64,000 nt of DNA from Hyphomonas sp. BRH_c22 (GCF_000961795.1 NZ_LADU01000114.1:1-64000), one strand, 5' to 3'; shown: positions 8,115 to 17,617, numbered from the stretch's first letter. Program-made: numbers and translations. Notes: generated by a model not told the origin, from the sequence alone.

Positions 8115-10838
8115 TCAGAAGCGTTCCAGCAGGCGGCGCAGGTATTCGCGTTCTTCCTCGTCGTCAGCCTCATTATAGCGCCGTCGCAGCTCATCGAGAA
8201 TATCCTTGGCGCGCTGGCGTTCACCGGCATCCGGGATGTTGACATTCTCGCCATTATTGCCGGCGCCGGACGCATTGCGGCCGAAGGGATCGGTGGAATT
8301 GCCGGGATCGCCCTGGCCCGAGCGGGCAGCGCGCATCTCGTCCAGCGCCTCGGCCAGGCTGCTCGACTGTTCCGACAGGAGCTGGGTGGCAAGTTCCTGA
8401 TTGCGTGCGGCGCGGCGTTCATTGCCCTGTTCGAGCGCCTCTTCAGCGCTCCTCTGTGCACGGCGGATATCGGCGAGCGCATCAGGATCAATCCGGCCCT
8501 CAAGGGCATTCTCACCGGTCTCTCCACCCTCGCCGAGCCCCTTTTCGCGGGCGAGCCGTTCAACCAGTTCGCCAAGGCGGGCCTGGCGTTCGGCGAGTGT
8601 CTGGCCGGACGGGCGCTCGCCGGGGCCGGACCCGGTTTCGGAATTTTCCGCCGAATCGGTTTCGCCCGAGCCTGCGCCCGGCGTTTCGCCGGGCTGAGAC
8701 CCATCACCGGCCTGCTGGTTTCCGGACGGGTCTTCACCGCCCGGCTGCTGGCCTGACTCACCTGGCTGCTGGCCCTCGCCCTGCTGTTCGCCGGGGCGTT
8801 CGCCGCGCTCCTGCGCCAGCGTGTCGTCATTGAGTTGGCGCTGTTCGCGCAGGATATCGGACAGGCGCTTCATCGCATCGGTGAGTTCCTGTTCTTCCGG
8901 GGGCACATCTTCATTCTCGGCCTGCTCGCCGGGCATGCCCGGCATGCCGCTGCCGCCGCCGCCTTTCTGGAATTCGAGATTCTGCAGCATGTCGGTAATG
9001 TCGGACAGGAGCTGGCGGGCCTGGTCGGTGGCGCCGGTTTCGGTCAGGTCCTGCAGGGCCTGCAGCATGTCTTCAAAATCCTGCCCGCCAAGGTTCGGGC
9101 CGCCGGCCGATGCCTCGCCATCCTCGTTCGACGCAGGTTCCTCACCGCCATTCGCCATGGCTTCGGCCATCTTGGCGGCAAGGTAATTGTTCGCCGCATC
9201 GCGGAAGGCTTCCATGCGGCGCTTGATTTCCTCTTCCGAGGCGCCGTCGCGCAGGGCCTGTTCGAGCGCCCGACGGGCGGCCTCGAGACGGCGAAGCGCA
9301 TCGGCCGCGCTGCCATATTCGGATTTCAGGGCGAGGGCCCAGAGCAGCGGATCGACCGCATCGGCCTCATCCTTGGTGCTGGCCGCCGAGAGGATCCCCT
9401 GCGCCGTACGGAATGTCAGGAAGGCCGCGATATTGGGCATGTACTGCTCGCCCTTGAAGGTGACGGCATCGAGCATCATCGCCGCCTTCTGGACGCCCGC
9501 CGGGGCCGAAGCGAGACGGTTGGCAGCCGCCGTGTTCAGCGCGTCCGGCTGGAGGGCATCGTCATTCTTCGGCAATTCTGCATAGGGCCTCGGTTCGCGC
9601 AGCACGGTGACGCGCACTTCCTGGGCGACGCGCGCGATCGGCTCGAGGAACAGTTTCTCAGGCAGGAGGAAGGGCACGGTCTCGCTGGTGCCTTCCTGTC
9701 CGGCACCATCTGTGGCGACGAGGCGCAGGTTGACGGCGAGCCCTGCCCAGCGATGGCGGGTCAGGTCGAGCTGGACGGTGTCCGACCCTTGCGTCGCGGA
9801 TACGCCGGGCAAGGGCACGGGCACGCGATCTTCCGCGTCCGGCGCGGCCGGGTTCGGTTCGCGCAGGGATATGGCGAGTTCCAGCCGGGTCACGCCATAA
9901 TCGTCGGCCGCGCTCCAGGTGAACGCGATACGGTCCTGCGAGCCGATGGAGGGGATCGAGACGAACTTGACGGTGGGCGGATCATCCGGCGAGGCGAGCA
10001 GGCGCCACGCGGCGCGTTCGCCCCACCAGCGCACTGACAGGCGCGTGTCTTCCTCGATCTTCGCCCGCGCCTCGAAGGCACCGTCGGGCGTGGCGAGGAA
10101 GGCCTGCTTGCGGTGCTTTTTGCCCTGCATGACGAGGCGCGGCGCGGATGGCGCCTGTGTGCGCAGCGTGACTTCGGACCCCTTCGGGACGCGCACGCCT
10201 TCAAGGCCGGGCTTCAGGAAGATCGGCGCGCGGCCGGTATGTTCGGGCGGCGTGATCCATGCCTCGACCACCATGTCATCGGCACCGACCAGCGCGCCAT
10301 AATCCGGTGCCAGGGCCCGCCCGATACGGCCCGGCGCATCGGTCCAGGCGATAATCGCAATCGCGGCAAGGGCGGCCGGCAGGATGGCGCGCAGGAAATA
10401 CGGGTCCAGCGCTTTCCATGCGGCATGCAGCGACGGGGCGCGCAGGTTGCCGACTTCGGCCAGGAGGCGGGCGCGGTGGTGGCGCCAGAGGCTCTGCGCC
10501 CCGCGGGACGGGTCCGCCGGGCGGTCTGTCAGCGAGGCGAGCGGGCGAAGGTCGGACTGGCGGTCAAGCGTATCGCGGGCGTCGTCCTGCGTCGGCGGCT
10601 GGTAACGCCGGAACCCGCGCAGGAAGAGCAGGGCCCCGCCAAGGAAGAAGACGAGGGTCATGACCGCGCCGATGGCAGGCTGGACGCGGTCGAACACGCC
10701 TGCCATGGCCATGGCGAGGAACAGGCAGACAAAGACGAATAGCGGCCAGAAGGCGCGGCCAAGCGCAAACAGCGTCAGCTTCCGCCATGTCGCGGAAACC
10801 TTGGCCTTGATCGCCCTTATGCCGTCCGGGTCAGCCAA
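8115..10838 (-). CDS. TIGR02302 family (DUF4175) membrane protein
   Basis: This 907-residue protein has hydrophobic segments near residues 20-50, 55-75 and about 140-165, then a large presumably periplasmic region. Residues roughly 590-860 are low-complexity, rich in Gly, Gln, Glu, Pro and Ser (for example GEGQQPGESGQQPGGED). It ends in a charged stretch, RRRYNEADDEEEREYLRRLLERF. This matches the alphaproteobacterial TIGR02302/DUF4175 family of unknown function, which often lies next to lysA and argH. Its start overlaps the end of lysA by 22 bases, so it is probably the last gene of that operon. Confidence 0.92.
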   Translation of the reverse strand: MADPDGIRAIKAKVSATWRKLTLFALGRAFWPLFVFVCLFLAMAMAGVFDRVQPAIGAVMTLVFFLGGALLFLRGFRRYQPPTQDDARDTLDRQSDLRPLASLTDRPADPSRGAQSLWRHHRARLLAEVGNLRAPSLHAAWKALDPYFLRAILPAALAAIAIIAWTDAPGRIGRALAPDYGALVGADDMVVEAWITPPEHTGRAPIFLKPGLEGVRVPKGSEVTLRTQAPSAPRLVMQGKKHRKQAFLATPDGAFEARAKIEEDTRLSVRWWGERAAWRLLASPDDPPTVKFVSIPSIGSQDRIAFTWSAADDYGVTRLELAISLREPNPAAPDAEDRVPVPLPGVSATQGSDTVQLDLTRHRWAGLAVNLRLVATDGAGQEGTSETVPFLLPEKLFLEPIARVAQEVRVTVLREPRPYAELPKNDDALQPDALNTAAANRLASAPAGVQKAAMMLDAVTFKGEQYMPNIAAFLTFRTAQGILSAASTKDEADAVDPLLWALALKSEYGSAADALRRLEAARRALEQALRDGASEEEIKRRMEAFRDAANNYLAAKMAEAMANGGEEPASNEDGEASAGGPNLGGQDFEDMLQALQDLTETGATDQARQLLSDITDMLQNLEFQKGGGGSGMPGMPGEQAENEDVPPEEQELTDAMKRLSDILREQRQLNDDTLAQERGERPGEQQGEGQQPGESGQQPGGEDPSGNQQAGDGSQPGETPGAGSGETDSAENSETGSGPGERPSGQTLAERQARLGELVERLAREKGLGEGGETGENALEGRIDPDALADIRRAQRSAEEALEQGNERRAARNQELATQLLSEQSSSLAEALDEMRAARSGQGDPGNSTDPFGRNASGAGNNGENVNIPDAGERQRAKDILDELRRRYNEADDEEEREYLRRLLERF

Positions 10839-12091
10839 TCTGGCACCTGCTCCAACTCTACCATTTCGTCGAAGGTGGGTCGCCTCCGCACGATATCGAA
10901 CCTGTCACCGTGGACCAGGACTTCCGGGACCAGCGGACGAGCATTGTAAGCCGAAGACAGCACGGCGCCATAGGCCCCGGCTGACATGAAAGCGAGCCTG
11001 TCGCCCGGGGCGACGGCCGGCAATTGCCGGGCAACGGCAAATTTGTCGGTCGACTCGCAGATCGGGCCAACCACGTCATAGGCGGCGGTGGGAGCATCTG
11101 CGGCCGCCTCTTCCACAGGCAGGATATCATGGTGGGCATCATACAGCGCCGGGCGCATGAGATCATTCATGCCGGCATCAAGGATCAGGAAGGTGCGGTC
11201 GGGCGCCGGTTTTTCGTAGAGGACGGTTGCCAGCATGACGCCGGCATTGCCTGCAATGACACGGCCCGGCTCGAGGATGACCTGGACGCCGAGGCCCGCC
11301 ATGACTTCGGCAATCATGCCGGCATAGGCCGATGGCGGCGCAGGCGCGTCGCCCGCCTTGTAGGGGATGCCGAGCCCGCCGCCGACATCGATGCGGCTGA
11401 TACTGTGGCCTGCCGCGCGCAGGCGCCCGGTCAGGCCGACAATCTTCTCGAAGGCGGCGCGCATCGGCACAAGGTCTCCGATCTGGCTGCCAATATGCAC
11501 ATCGACACCGACCACGGCGATGCCGGGCAGGGTGGCGGCTTCGGCATAGAGCGCTTCGGCCTGGCTCCACGGAATGCCGAACTTGTCGCCCTTCTTGCCG
11601 GTCGAAATGTTGGGGTGGCCGCCCGCGGCGACATCCGGGTTCACGCGCAGGGCAATCGGCGCCGTCTTGCCGAGGGCGCTGGCGACTGCCGACAGGAGGC
11701 GAAGCTCGCCGGCGCTTTCGACATTGAACTGGTGGATGCCGTGGCTGAGGGCGAGGTCCATTTCCGGGGCCGTCTTGCCGACGCCGGAGAACACGATCCG
11801 ACTGGCCGGGATCCCGGCCTTCAGCGCGCGCTGCATCTCGCCGCCGCTGACTACGTCGGCGCCGCAGCCTTCGCGGGCAAGCGTCGACAGGATGGCGAGA
11901 TTGCCATTGGCCTTCACCGAATAGGCAATCAGGCAGTCCTGGCCTTCGAACGCCCGCGCGATGACCTGGGCATGGTGGCGGAACGTGGCCGAGGAATAGA
12001 CATAGCAGGGCGTGCCGACGGCATCTGCCACCGCGTTCAGGTCTACGCCTTCGCAATGAAGGCTGCTATTCTGATAGGAAAAATGATGCAT
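10817..12091 (-). CDS. lysA: Diaminopimelate decarboxylase
   Basis: The 424-residue protein is a fold-type III PLP enzyme. AYSVKANGNLAIL carries the PLP lysine at residue 60, and the HIGSQIGDL and GGGLGIPY segments bind phosphate. LEPGRVIAGNAGV and PICESTDKFA are conserved LysA motifs; the cysteine in the latter acts across the dimer. It converts meso-diaminopimelate to L-lysine. The order argH-lptM-lipoprotein-lysA-DUF4175 on one strand suggests a single transcript. Confidence 0.97.
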   Translation of the reverse strand: MHHFSYQNSSLHCEGVDLNAVADAVGTPCYVYSSATFRHHAQVIARAFEGQDCLIAYSVKANGNLAILSTLAREGCGADVVSGGEMQRALKAGIPASRIVFSGVGKTAPEMDLALSHGIHQFNVESAGELRLLSAVASALGKTAPIALRVNPDVAAGGHPNISTGKKGDKFGIPWSQAEALYAEAATLPGIAVVGVDVHIGSQIGDLVPMRAAFEKIVGLTGRLRAAGHSISRIDVGGGLGIPYKAGDAPAPPSAYAGMIAEVMAGLGVQVILEPGRVIAGNAGVMLATVLYEKPAPDRTFLILDAGMNDLMRPALYDAHHDILPVEEAAADAPTAAYDVVGPICESTDKFAVARQLPAVAPGDRLAFMSAGAYGAVLSSAYNARPLVPEVLVHGDRFDIVRRRPTFDEMVELEQVPDWLTRTA

Positions 12092-12101
12092 TCAGGCCTG
12101 T

Positions 12102-12347
12102 CTATTCCACTTCGCCGAGACCGCCATCATCGATGGGCACGGTGGGTATGGTATCCGGCACGATACCGCCCCATTGGTTGATGCGTTCACCATCCTGGTC
12201 GACGGGCACGACCGGCACGACCAGCGGCTGGACCGGCGAGGCGGGCGGGGTCACGCGGGCCCCATTCATCTGGCAGGCGGCAAGCAGGAGCGCGCCAGTC
12301 AGGGACACGGCACCGAACCGCACGCGGCGCAGGGCAGGCGGCAACAT
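12102..12347 (-). CDS. Small lipoprotein of unknown function
   Basis: This 81-residue protein has a basic N-terminus (MLPPALRRVRFG), a hydrophobic stretch and the lipobox LLAAC, with the lipidated cysteine at residue 25. The short mature part is rich in Pro and Val (SPVQPLVVPVVPVDQ) and acidic at the end. No domain is recognised. It sits two bases after the lptM stop and ten bases before lysA, so it is part of the operon. It may be a lineage-specific envelope lipoprotein. Confidence 0.7.
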   Translation of the reverse strand: MLPPALRRVRFGAVSLTGALLLAACQMNGARVTPPASPVQPLVVPVVPVDQDGERINQWGGIVPDTIPTVPIDDGGLGEVE

Positions 12348-12349
12348 GA

Positions 12350-12586
12350 TCAGTTACCGTCTGTGCCGCCGAGCAGCTCGTCATCGGCTTCGTCGGTGGG
12401 ACCGGTCTCGCGTTCCGGCAGCGGAGGCAGGTCGGATTCGGCCTGGTCCGGCAGGTTGGCGGGCTCAAGCGTCTCGTTCGGATCACCCCACAGGGGGGAC
12501 GGGCGCTTCAGGTCGCCTGTCAGGCCGCAAGCGGAGAGGCTGCCGGCAGCGATCAGCACAGCAGCGAGCAGAAGAGGGCGTTTCAT
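12350..12586 (-). CDS. lptM: LptM-like (YifL) lipoprotein, LPS translocon chaperone
   Basis: From the ATG at 12584-12586 the protein has 78 residues. A signal sequence (MKRPLLLAAVLIAAGSLSAC) ends in a lipobox, directly followed by GLTGDLKRPSP. The CGLTGDL sequence after the lipidated cysteine is the LptM/YifL signature. LptM assists oxidative maturation of the LptD/E lipopolysaccharide translocon. Its position between argH and lysA is typical for alphaproteobacteria. The rest of the protein is acidic and proline-rich. An ATG eleven codons upstream would not give a proper signal peptide. Confidence 0.82.
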   Translation of the reverse strand: MKRPLLLAAVLIAAGSLSACGLTGDLKRPSPLWGDPNETLEPANLPDQAESDLPPLPERETGPTDEADDELLGGTDGN

Positions 12587-12591
12587 TCGGG

Positions 12592-13989
12592 TTACTCCAG
12601 TCGCAATCTCTGTTTCCACTGTGCCACTTGTTCAGCGACGCGAACAGGGCTTGTAGCGCCATAAGATGTCCGAGATGAGGCAGATGCCTCGACCGTCAGC
12701 ACATCGAACACGGCTTGCGTGATCCCGGCATGGACGGCCTGCATGTCGGCCAGAGGCAGTTCGGCGAGGTCGCAGGATGTCTCTTCCGCTTTGGCGACCA
12801 GCGTGCCGGTAACGTGGTGGGCCTCGCGGAAGGGCAGGCCGAGTTCGCGCACGAGCCAGTCGGCCAGATCGGTCGCGGTGGAAAAGCCCCGCGCAGCGGC
12901 GGCGCGCATGGCATCGGGCTTGAATCGGATCGTCTCCACCATGCCGGTCATGGCGCGGACGCACAGGTTGAACGTGTCAAAGGCCTCGAAGGTGAGGCGC
13001 TTGTCGTCCTGCAGGTCCTTGGCATAGGCGAGCGGCAGGGCCTTGATGGCGCCCTGAAGCGCGCTGTAATTCGCGGTGATGAGCGCCGCCTTGGCGCGCA
13101 CGAGTTCTGCCGCATCCGGGTTGCGCTTCTGGGGCATGATCGAGCTGCCGGTCGACCAGGCATCCGTCAGGTTGGCAAAGCCGAACTGGGGGCTGGTCCA
13201 CAGGACGATCTCTTCGGCGAGACGCGACAGGTGCGTCGCCGCGATGGAGAGGCCCGCAAGCGCCTCGAGGGCAAAATCGCGCGAGGCAACCGCGTCCAGC
13301 GAATTGGCCATGGGCCGGGCAAAGCCGAGCGCCTCGGCGGTCATGTCCCGGTCGATCGGAAAACCCGTGCCGGCCAGCGCCGCCGCGCCGAGCGGGCATT
13401 CATTCAGCCGCACCGCGCAATCGGCGAGGCGCGACCGGTCCCGCGAGGCCATTTCGACATAGGCGAGCAGGTGGTGGCCGAGGGTGACCGGCTGGGCGGT
13501 CTGCAAATGGGTAAAGCCGGGCATGATGGTGGCGGCATGCTCGTCGGCGCGGCGCACGAGGGCAGCCTGCAGATCGGCGACCAGCGCCCCTGCCCCGTCA
13601 AGCGCCCTTCGCGTCCAGAGCCGGAAATCGGTGACGACCTGGTCATTGCGCGAGCGGGCCGTGTGGAGGCGGCCGGCCGGAGCGCCGATCAGCTCTTTCA
13701 GGCGCGCCTCGACATTCATGTGGATATCTTCCAGCTCGCGCCGGAACGGGAAGCTGCCATCGCGCAACTCGCCGAGCACAGCGTCCAGGCCGGACTGGAT
13801 GGCCTCATTGTCGTCGTCGGAAATGATGCGCATTTCGGCCAGCATGTCAGCGTGGGCGCGGCTTCCGGCAATATCTTCCTCAGCCATGCGCCGGTCGATA
13901 TCGAGCGAGCAATTGATCTCGTCCATGATTTCGGAGGGAGTCGCGGCAAAGCGTCCTCCCCACATTGTCTGGCCTTTGCCCTGGTTCAT
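12592..13989 (-). CDS. argH: Argininosuccinate lyase
   Basis: The 465-residue protein belongs to the fumarase/aspartase superfamily. The signature loop [12 protein letters not shown] holds the catalytic serine, and TARSRNDQV and [10 protein letters not shown] are conserved substrate-binding segments. It splits argininosuccinate into arginine and fumarate, the last step of arginine synthesis. The ATG at 13987-13989 is chosen over one five codons upstream because [14 protein letters not shown] is the usual opening. It is divergent from tlpA with 38 bases between the two start codons. Confidence 0.96.
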   Translation of the reverse strand: MNQGKGQTMWGGRFAATPSEIMDEINCSLDIDRRMAEEDIAGSRAHADMLAEMRIISDDDNEAIQSGLDAVLGELRDGSFPFRRELEDIHMNVEARLKELIGAPAGRLHTARSRNDQVVTDFRLWTRRALDGAGALVADLQAALVRRADEHAATIMPGFTHLQTAQPVTLGHHLLAYVEMASRDRSRLADCAVRLNECPLGAAALAGTGFPIDRDMTAEALGFARPMANSLDAVASRDFALEALAGLSIAATHLSRLAEEIVLWTSPQFGFANLTDAWSTGSSIMPQKRNPDAAELVRAKAALITANYSALQGAIKALPLAYAKDLQDDKRLTFEAFDTFNLCVRAMTGMVETIRFKPDAMRAAAARGFSTATDLADWLVRELGLPFREAHHVTGTLVAKAEETSCDLAELPLADMQAVHAGITQAVFDVLTVEASASSRTSYGATSPVRVAEQVAQWKQRLRLE

Positions 13990-14027
13990 TGCCATATCCC
14001 TCATTCGACGCCAGGAGACCGCTTCCG

Positions 14028-14618
14028 ATGACCCGCCTAGCCTTTATCGGCCTCTTCTTGGTCGCCCTTGCCGCGATTGTCTATGTGCTGATCAGCGCAG
14101 CGGGCGGAAAGGCGCCGTCAAATCCGCTTGAACGCCATGCCAGGGGCGAAATGGCCAAGCTGGATTTCACCTCGGCGGGAGAGGCCGCGCCTGCCGCCAG
14201 CATGTTCGCGGCGGACGGCACACCCGTCACGCTGGACGCCTGGAAGGGCAAGACCGTTCTGGTCAATTACTGGGCGACCTGGTGTGCGCCGTGCGAGCGG
14301 GAAATGCCGTCGCTTGGCGCCTTGCAGAAGGCCCGCGGGGGCGATGGGTTCGAGGTGGTGGCGATCAGTGTCGACGGGATGGACGACAAGGCCTACGCGG
14401 CCAGGCGGCTCGGCGAGCTTGGCGCGGCGAATATCACCTTCCACATCGCCCCACCTGAAAACTACGAAATCGTGTATGAGGCAGGGGTCAAAGGCTTTCC
14501 GACGAGCATCCTGTACGGACCGGACGGGCGGGAGATTGCCCGCCTCGCGGGCGATGCCGACTGGGCCTCGATCGAAGCGATCGGGTTTATCGATGCGCTC
14601 CTAGCCAAGGCCGGATAG
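14028..14618 (+). CDS. tlpA: TlpA-family thiol:disulfide reductase
   Basis: The 196-residue protein has an N-terminal hydrophobic anchor (residues 4-24) and a periplasmic thioredoxin-like domain. The active site is WCAPC, cysteines 86 and 89, inside [19 protein letters not shown] cis-proline loop, GFPTSILYG, follows. TlpA proteins reduce cysteines of periplasmic partners, for example in cytochrome oxidase assembly. The ATG at 14028 has a good ribosome-binding site (AGGAG). Divergence from argH is common in alphaproteobacteria. Its 3' end overlaps the convergent lipoprotein gene by 18 bases. Confidence 0.92.
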   Translation: MTRLAFIGLFLVALAAIVYVLISAAGGKAPSNPLERHARGEMAKLDFTSAGEAAPAASMFAADGTPVTLDAWKGKTVLVNYWATWCAPCEREMPSLGALQKARGGDGFEVVAISVDGMDDKAYAARRLGELGAANITFHIAPPENYEIVYEAGVKGFPTSILYGPDGREIARLAGDADWASIEAIGFIDALLAKAG

Positions 14619-15392
14619 TTCGAGCTTCACCCGGCTGACCTGCGCGGCAATTTCGCTGACCGGAGCCGGGATACTGTCGGCAAGCGGGCCCTCTGACGGC
14701 CACATGCGGACAAGCAGTTCCAGTTCCAGGACCAGCGGCTCTGATTCCGGCGTGCCGAGGCGTTTGGCAATATCGCGCGCAACCACCGAGAAGCCATAGG
14801 CGTCCTGATATTCCCCGGCATTGTCGATGACGCCGTTCACGACGCCAATCGTGTACTCCTCGAGACAGGTATCCATGAGGAAATCGATCTGGCCGACCGG
14901 GTCGCCATTGGCGTTCTGCTGCAGCAGGCTGATATTGGCTTCGGCTGCGTCGAGCTGGGGCGCGATTTCATCCGCCGACTTGCCGGCGTCGAGCGCGGCT
15001 GACACATTTTCGAAAATGGCGGCGTCAAAGCCGAGGGCATCAATGCCCGCGCGTTCAGCCGCATGGGTTTCCGAAACGGGGTGCAGCAGGTGGCGGGCGG
15101 CCTGGTCAGGCGCACCGGCGCGATACAGGGCGAGACCGGCGGCGACATGGCCGGACATGAAGGCCACGCGCTTGTCGACCGGAAGCGTCTGCATGTCAGC
15201 GTGACCCGCCATGGCACCGCCTTCGCCGCCCCCTTCACCGCCTTCACCCGCCATTGATGCGGGGGCATCGGCCAGCTTGGGAGCGGGCGGGTCAGCCTTG
15301 ACCGGCGCATCCCCCGGACCGCCGCAGGCGGCCGAGCCGAGCAAAGCGGCGCCGAGGCCAAGCCCAATCCAACGTTTCGGGGTATAGGTCAT
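14601..15392 (-). CDS. Lipoprotein of unknown function with Gly/Glu-rich linker
   Basis: The 263-residue protein has a signal sequence ending in a lipobox (GSAAC, cysteine 23). A Pro/Ala-rich and Gly/Glu-rich linker follows (GEGGEGGGEGGAMAGHADM). The rest is helical: KRVAFMSGHVAAGLALYRAGAPDQAARHLLHP resembles a repeat or TPR-like helix pair, with histidines in the GHVAAG and HLLHPVSETHAAE segments. No family is recognised. It could be a surface or periplasmic helical protein; a metal role for the histidines is speculative. It overlaps the end of tlpA. Confidence 0.7.
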   Translation of the reverse strand: MTYTPKRWIGLGLGAALLGSAACGGPGDAPVKADPPAPKLADAPASMAGEGGEGGGEGGAMAGHADMQTLPVDKRVAFMSGHVAAGLALYRAGAPDQAARHLLHPVSETHAAERAGIDALGFDAAIFENVSAALDAGKSADEIAPQLDAAEANISLLQQNANGDPVGQIDFLMDTCLEEYTIGVVNGVIDNAGEYQDAYGFSVVARDIAKRLGTPESEPLVLELELLVRMWPSEGPLADSIPAPVSEIAAQVSRVKLELSGLG

Positions 15393-15491
15393 CGTCGCAG
15401 CTCCGGGGTTTCGATTGCGCGCTGAACCTACGCCCGATACGCTAGCACCTGCAAGTCATTCTCAATAACTTTCAGCGGGATTTTACAGTTC

Positions 15492-16169
15492 ATGTTCCTG
15501 ACCATCGCCAATCTGCTGAATGCGCGCGACCTGGCCCGCGTCCGGAAAAAGGCCGAGACCCTGAACTGGGTTGATGGCACGCGCACGGCCGGAGGGCGGG
15601 CGAGAGCGGTGAAGCGCAACCTGCAGGCCAATCTGAGATCCGTGCCCGGCGAGGCGCTGCACGCCTTCCTGATGGAGGCCATAGTGTCCCATCCTGTGCT
15701 GGCTGGCGCCGCCCAGCCGCACCGTTTCTCCCGCCTGATGCTGAGCCGGACCGGAGAGGGCGGCTTCTACGGCCGCCATGTCGACAATGCGCGGGTCGGC
15801 GCCGGTGACGAGCGGGTGCGCACCGACCTGTCCTTCACCCTCTTCCTCAGCGAACCGGACACCTATGATGGCGGCGAACTGGTGGTCGAGACGCAGGGCG
15901 GCCTACATGCCGCCAAGCCGGCGGCGGGCGACCTTGTGCTCTACCCGTCGGGCGACATCCATGAAGTGCGCCCGGTAACGCGCGGCGAGCGGCTGGCCTG
16001 TATCGGCTGGATCGAAAGCGCCGTGCGCGATCCGCAGGCACGCGAGGCCTTGTTCGAACTGGAAAATTTGCGCGCCTCGCTCGCGGGCAAACTGGCAGCG
16101 AATGATCCTGAGCACCTTGTGCTCGACAAGGTGATCTCCAACCTGCTGCGGCGCTGGTCCGGCGGGTGA
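15492..16169 (+). CDS. Fe(II)/2-oxoglutarate-dependent dioxygenase, PKHD type (PiuC/YbiX-like)
   Basis: The 225-residue protein has the iron facial triad H96-x-D98 (in YGRHVDNARVG) and H157 (in SGDIHEV). Downstream arginines in VTRGERLACIGW probably bind 2-oxoglutarate. The opening MFLTIANLLNARDLARVRK and the ending LVLDKVISNLLRRWSG match the PiuC/YbiX family. Members are often tied to siderophore receptors, but no such receptor is seen here. It ends three bases from the convergent nuclease-like gene. Confidence 0.92.
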   Translation: MFLTIANLLNARDLARVRKKAETLNWVDGTRTAGGRARAVKRNLQANLRSVPGEALHAFLMEAIVSHPVLAGAAQPHRFSRLMLSRTGEGGFYGRHVDNARVGAGDERVRTDLSFTLFLSEPDTYDGGELVVETQGGLHAAKPAAGDLVLYPSGDIHEVRPVTRGERLACIGWIESAVRDPQAREALFELENLRASLAGKLAANDPEHLVLDKVISNLLRRWSGG

Positions 16170-16172
16170 CGG

Positions 16173-16649
16173 CTAGGGCGAAACTGCCCGGCGTGCGCCC
16201 GCGGGGCACCAGTCCGGCTTGTCCTCACCGCCATCATAATTCCATGCCTTGTGGGTGCCGCCCGCAATCAGGGCCTGCGCGACATCCCTGCCGCCGATTT
16301 TGAGATCGACGACCTGGCGCCCGTAACGGTCCGGCCCGTAGGCGCGCGAAATGACGATGTCCCTGTCGCGCGTCAGTTCGACGGCCGCCTCCTTGGCGGT
16401 GTAGCCGAGCACGCGCTCGGCTTCGCATTTGGCGCCGCCGCGCTGGCGCAGGCTGCCGGTTTCCGGGGAATCGACATCATGCAGGCGGAATTTCGTGCCG
16501 TCCGGCAGGCGGCCGCTGTCGCCGTCCGACCAGTAGACACTTGCGGGACCGTCCGTGGCCGCCTGTGCAGCCAAGGCCACGATCCCGGCGCAGGATGCCA
16601 GTATGAGGGCCGAAGCGACCCAGGGTTTGATGGTGAACTTGAACGCCAT
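16173..16649 (-). CDS. Thermonuclease-like (SNase-fold) secreted protein
   Basis: This 158-residue protein has an N-terminal hydrophobic signal or anchor (residues 10-30) and then an SNase-like fold: DGDSGRLPDGTKFRLHDVDSPETG, KEAAVELTRDRDIVI, DRYGRQVVDLKIGGRDVAQALIAGG. The D-x-D region, the DSPE segment and the second arginine region (YGPDRYGR) fit the OB-fold nuclease site. It is smaller than many secreted nucleases. Catalytic activity is likely but unproven. A TTAA-N7-TTAA box lies 43 bases upstream of its start. Confidence 0.8.
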   Translation of the reverse strand: MAFKFTIKPWVASALILASCAGIVALAAQAATDGPASVYWSDGDSGRLPDGTKFRLHDVDSPETGSLRQRGGAKCEAERVLGYTAKEAAVELTRDRDIVISRAYGPDRYGRQVVDLKIGGRDVAQALIAGGTHKAWNYDGGEDKPDWCPAGARRAVSP

Positions 16650-16691
16650 GCCAGCCTCCTCGGATGAGGAGGGGAAGCTGGGCGCCGCGGG

Positions 16692-16706
16692 TTAAGCGGG
16701 GGTTAA
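16692..16706. promoter_or_regulatory. CtrA-type box TTAA-N7-TTAA
   Basis: The sequence reads TTAA, then seven bases (GCGGGGG), then TTAA. This is the full CtrA binding consensus of Caulobacter-type alphaproteobacteria. It lies 43 bases upstream of the nuclease-like gene start, in a position fitting promoter control, and 33 bases beyond the end of the hydroxyacyl-CoA dehydrogenase gene. No ctrA gene is in the window. Confidence 0.5.
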
Positions 16707-16738
16707 GTCCCGTTACCGGTCACGGCATTAGCGATGGA

Positions 16739-17617
16739 CTACCGCGTCGGGACGGGGAATTCGCCGGAATAGTCGTAGAAACCCTTGCCGACCTTCTTGC
16801 CGACCCAGCCGGCCTCGACATATTTCACCAGAAGCGGGCAGGGCCGGTACTTGGTGTCGGCAAGGCCGTCATGCAGGACCTGCATGATCGACAGGCAGGT
16901 ATCGAGGCCGATAAAGTCTGCCAGTGTCAGCGGGCCCATCGGGTGGTTGGCGCCAAGGCGCATGGCCGTGTCGATCGATTCCACCGTGCCGACGCCTTCA
17001 TACAGCGTGTAGACCGCCTCGTTGATCATCGGGACCAGGATGCGGTTCACGATGAAGGCCGGATAGTCCTCGGCATTAGTCGTGGTCTTGTCGAGACGCT
17101 CGGCGAAGGTGATGGCGGTTTCGTACGTGTCCTGGCTGGTCGCGAGGCCGCGGATGACTTCCATCAGCTTCATCAGCGGCACCGGGTTCATGAAATGCAT
17201 GCCGATGAACTTGTCAGGCCGGTCGGTGACCGAGGCGAGGCGCGTGACGGAGATCGAGGATGTGTTGGTGGCCAGATAGGTGTGCGCGGGCACGATTTCG
17301 CAGATCGAGCGGAAAATCTGCTCCTTGATTTCCCGCTTCTCGGTCGCCGCCTCGATGACGAGGTCGGTTTCTTCGAGCGCCTTGATGGAGGAAGACGTCC
17401 TGATGCGCTTGAGGCCGGTCTTCATGGCCTCGTCCGTGATCATGTGGCGCAGGACCTGGCGGTGCATGTTGCCTTCGATCGTGGTCACGCCCTTGGCCAG
17501 CGCATCGTCGGATATATCGGTCATGATGACGTCATAGCCTGCCAGCGCGGCAACATGGGCAATCCCATTGCCCATCTGGCCTGCGCCGATCACTCCAACG
17601 GTTTTGAGCTCTGCCAT
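16739..17617 (-). CDS. 3-hydroxybutyryl-CoA dehydrogenase
   Basis: The 292-residue protein starts MAELKTVGVIGAGQMGNGIAH, an NAD-binding Rossmann motif. LVIEAATEKREIK and SNTSSISVT-like sequence (ATNTSSISVTRLA) follow. The FIGMHFMNPVPLMKLMEVIRG segment carries the catalytic histidine, and YPAFIVNRILVPMINEA opens the dimerisation domain. It oxidises L-3-hydroxybutyryl-CoA to acetoacetyl-CoA in fatty acid or polyhydroxybutyrate metabolism. The inner ATG at 17615-17617 fits the family start. The upstream neighbours etfBA are commonly linked to beta-oxidation. Confidence 0.94.
   Translation of the reverse strand: MAELKTVGVIGAGQMGNGIAHVAALAGYDVIMTDISDDALAKGVTTIEGNMHRQVLRHMITDEAMKTGLKRIRTSSSIKALEETDLVIEAATEKREIKEQIFRSICEIVPAHTYLATNTSSISVTRLASVTDRPDKFIGMHFMNPVPLMKLMEVIRGLATSQDTYETAITFAERLDKTTTNAEDYPAFIVNRILVPMINEAVYTLYEGVGTVESIDTAMRLGANHPMGPLTLADFIGLDTCLSIMQVLHDGLADTKYRPCPLLVKYVEAGWVGKKVGKGFYDYSGEFPVPTR

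Noticed and set aside
8835-10037. 400-codon plus-strand frame opposite the DUF4175 gene
   Set aside because: It has no recognisable protein pattern and is antisense to a conserved family.
12715-14031. 438-codon plus-strand frame opposite argH
   Set aside because: It is antisense to a complete argininosuccinate lyase.
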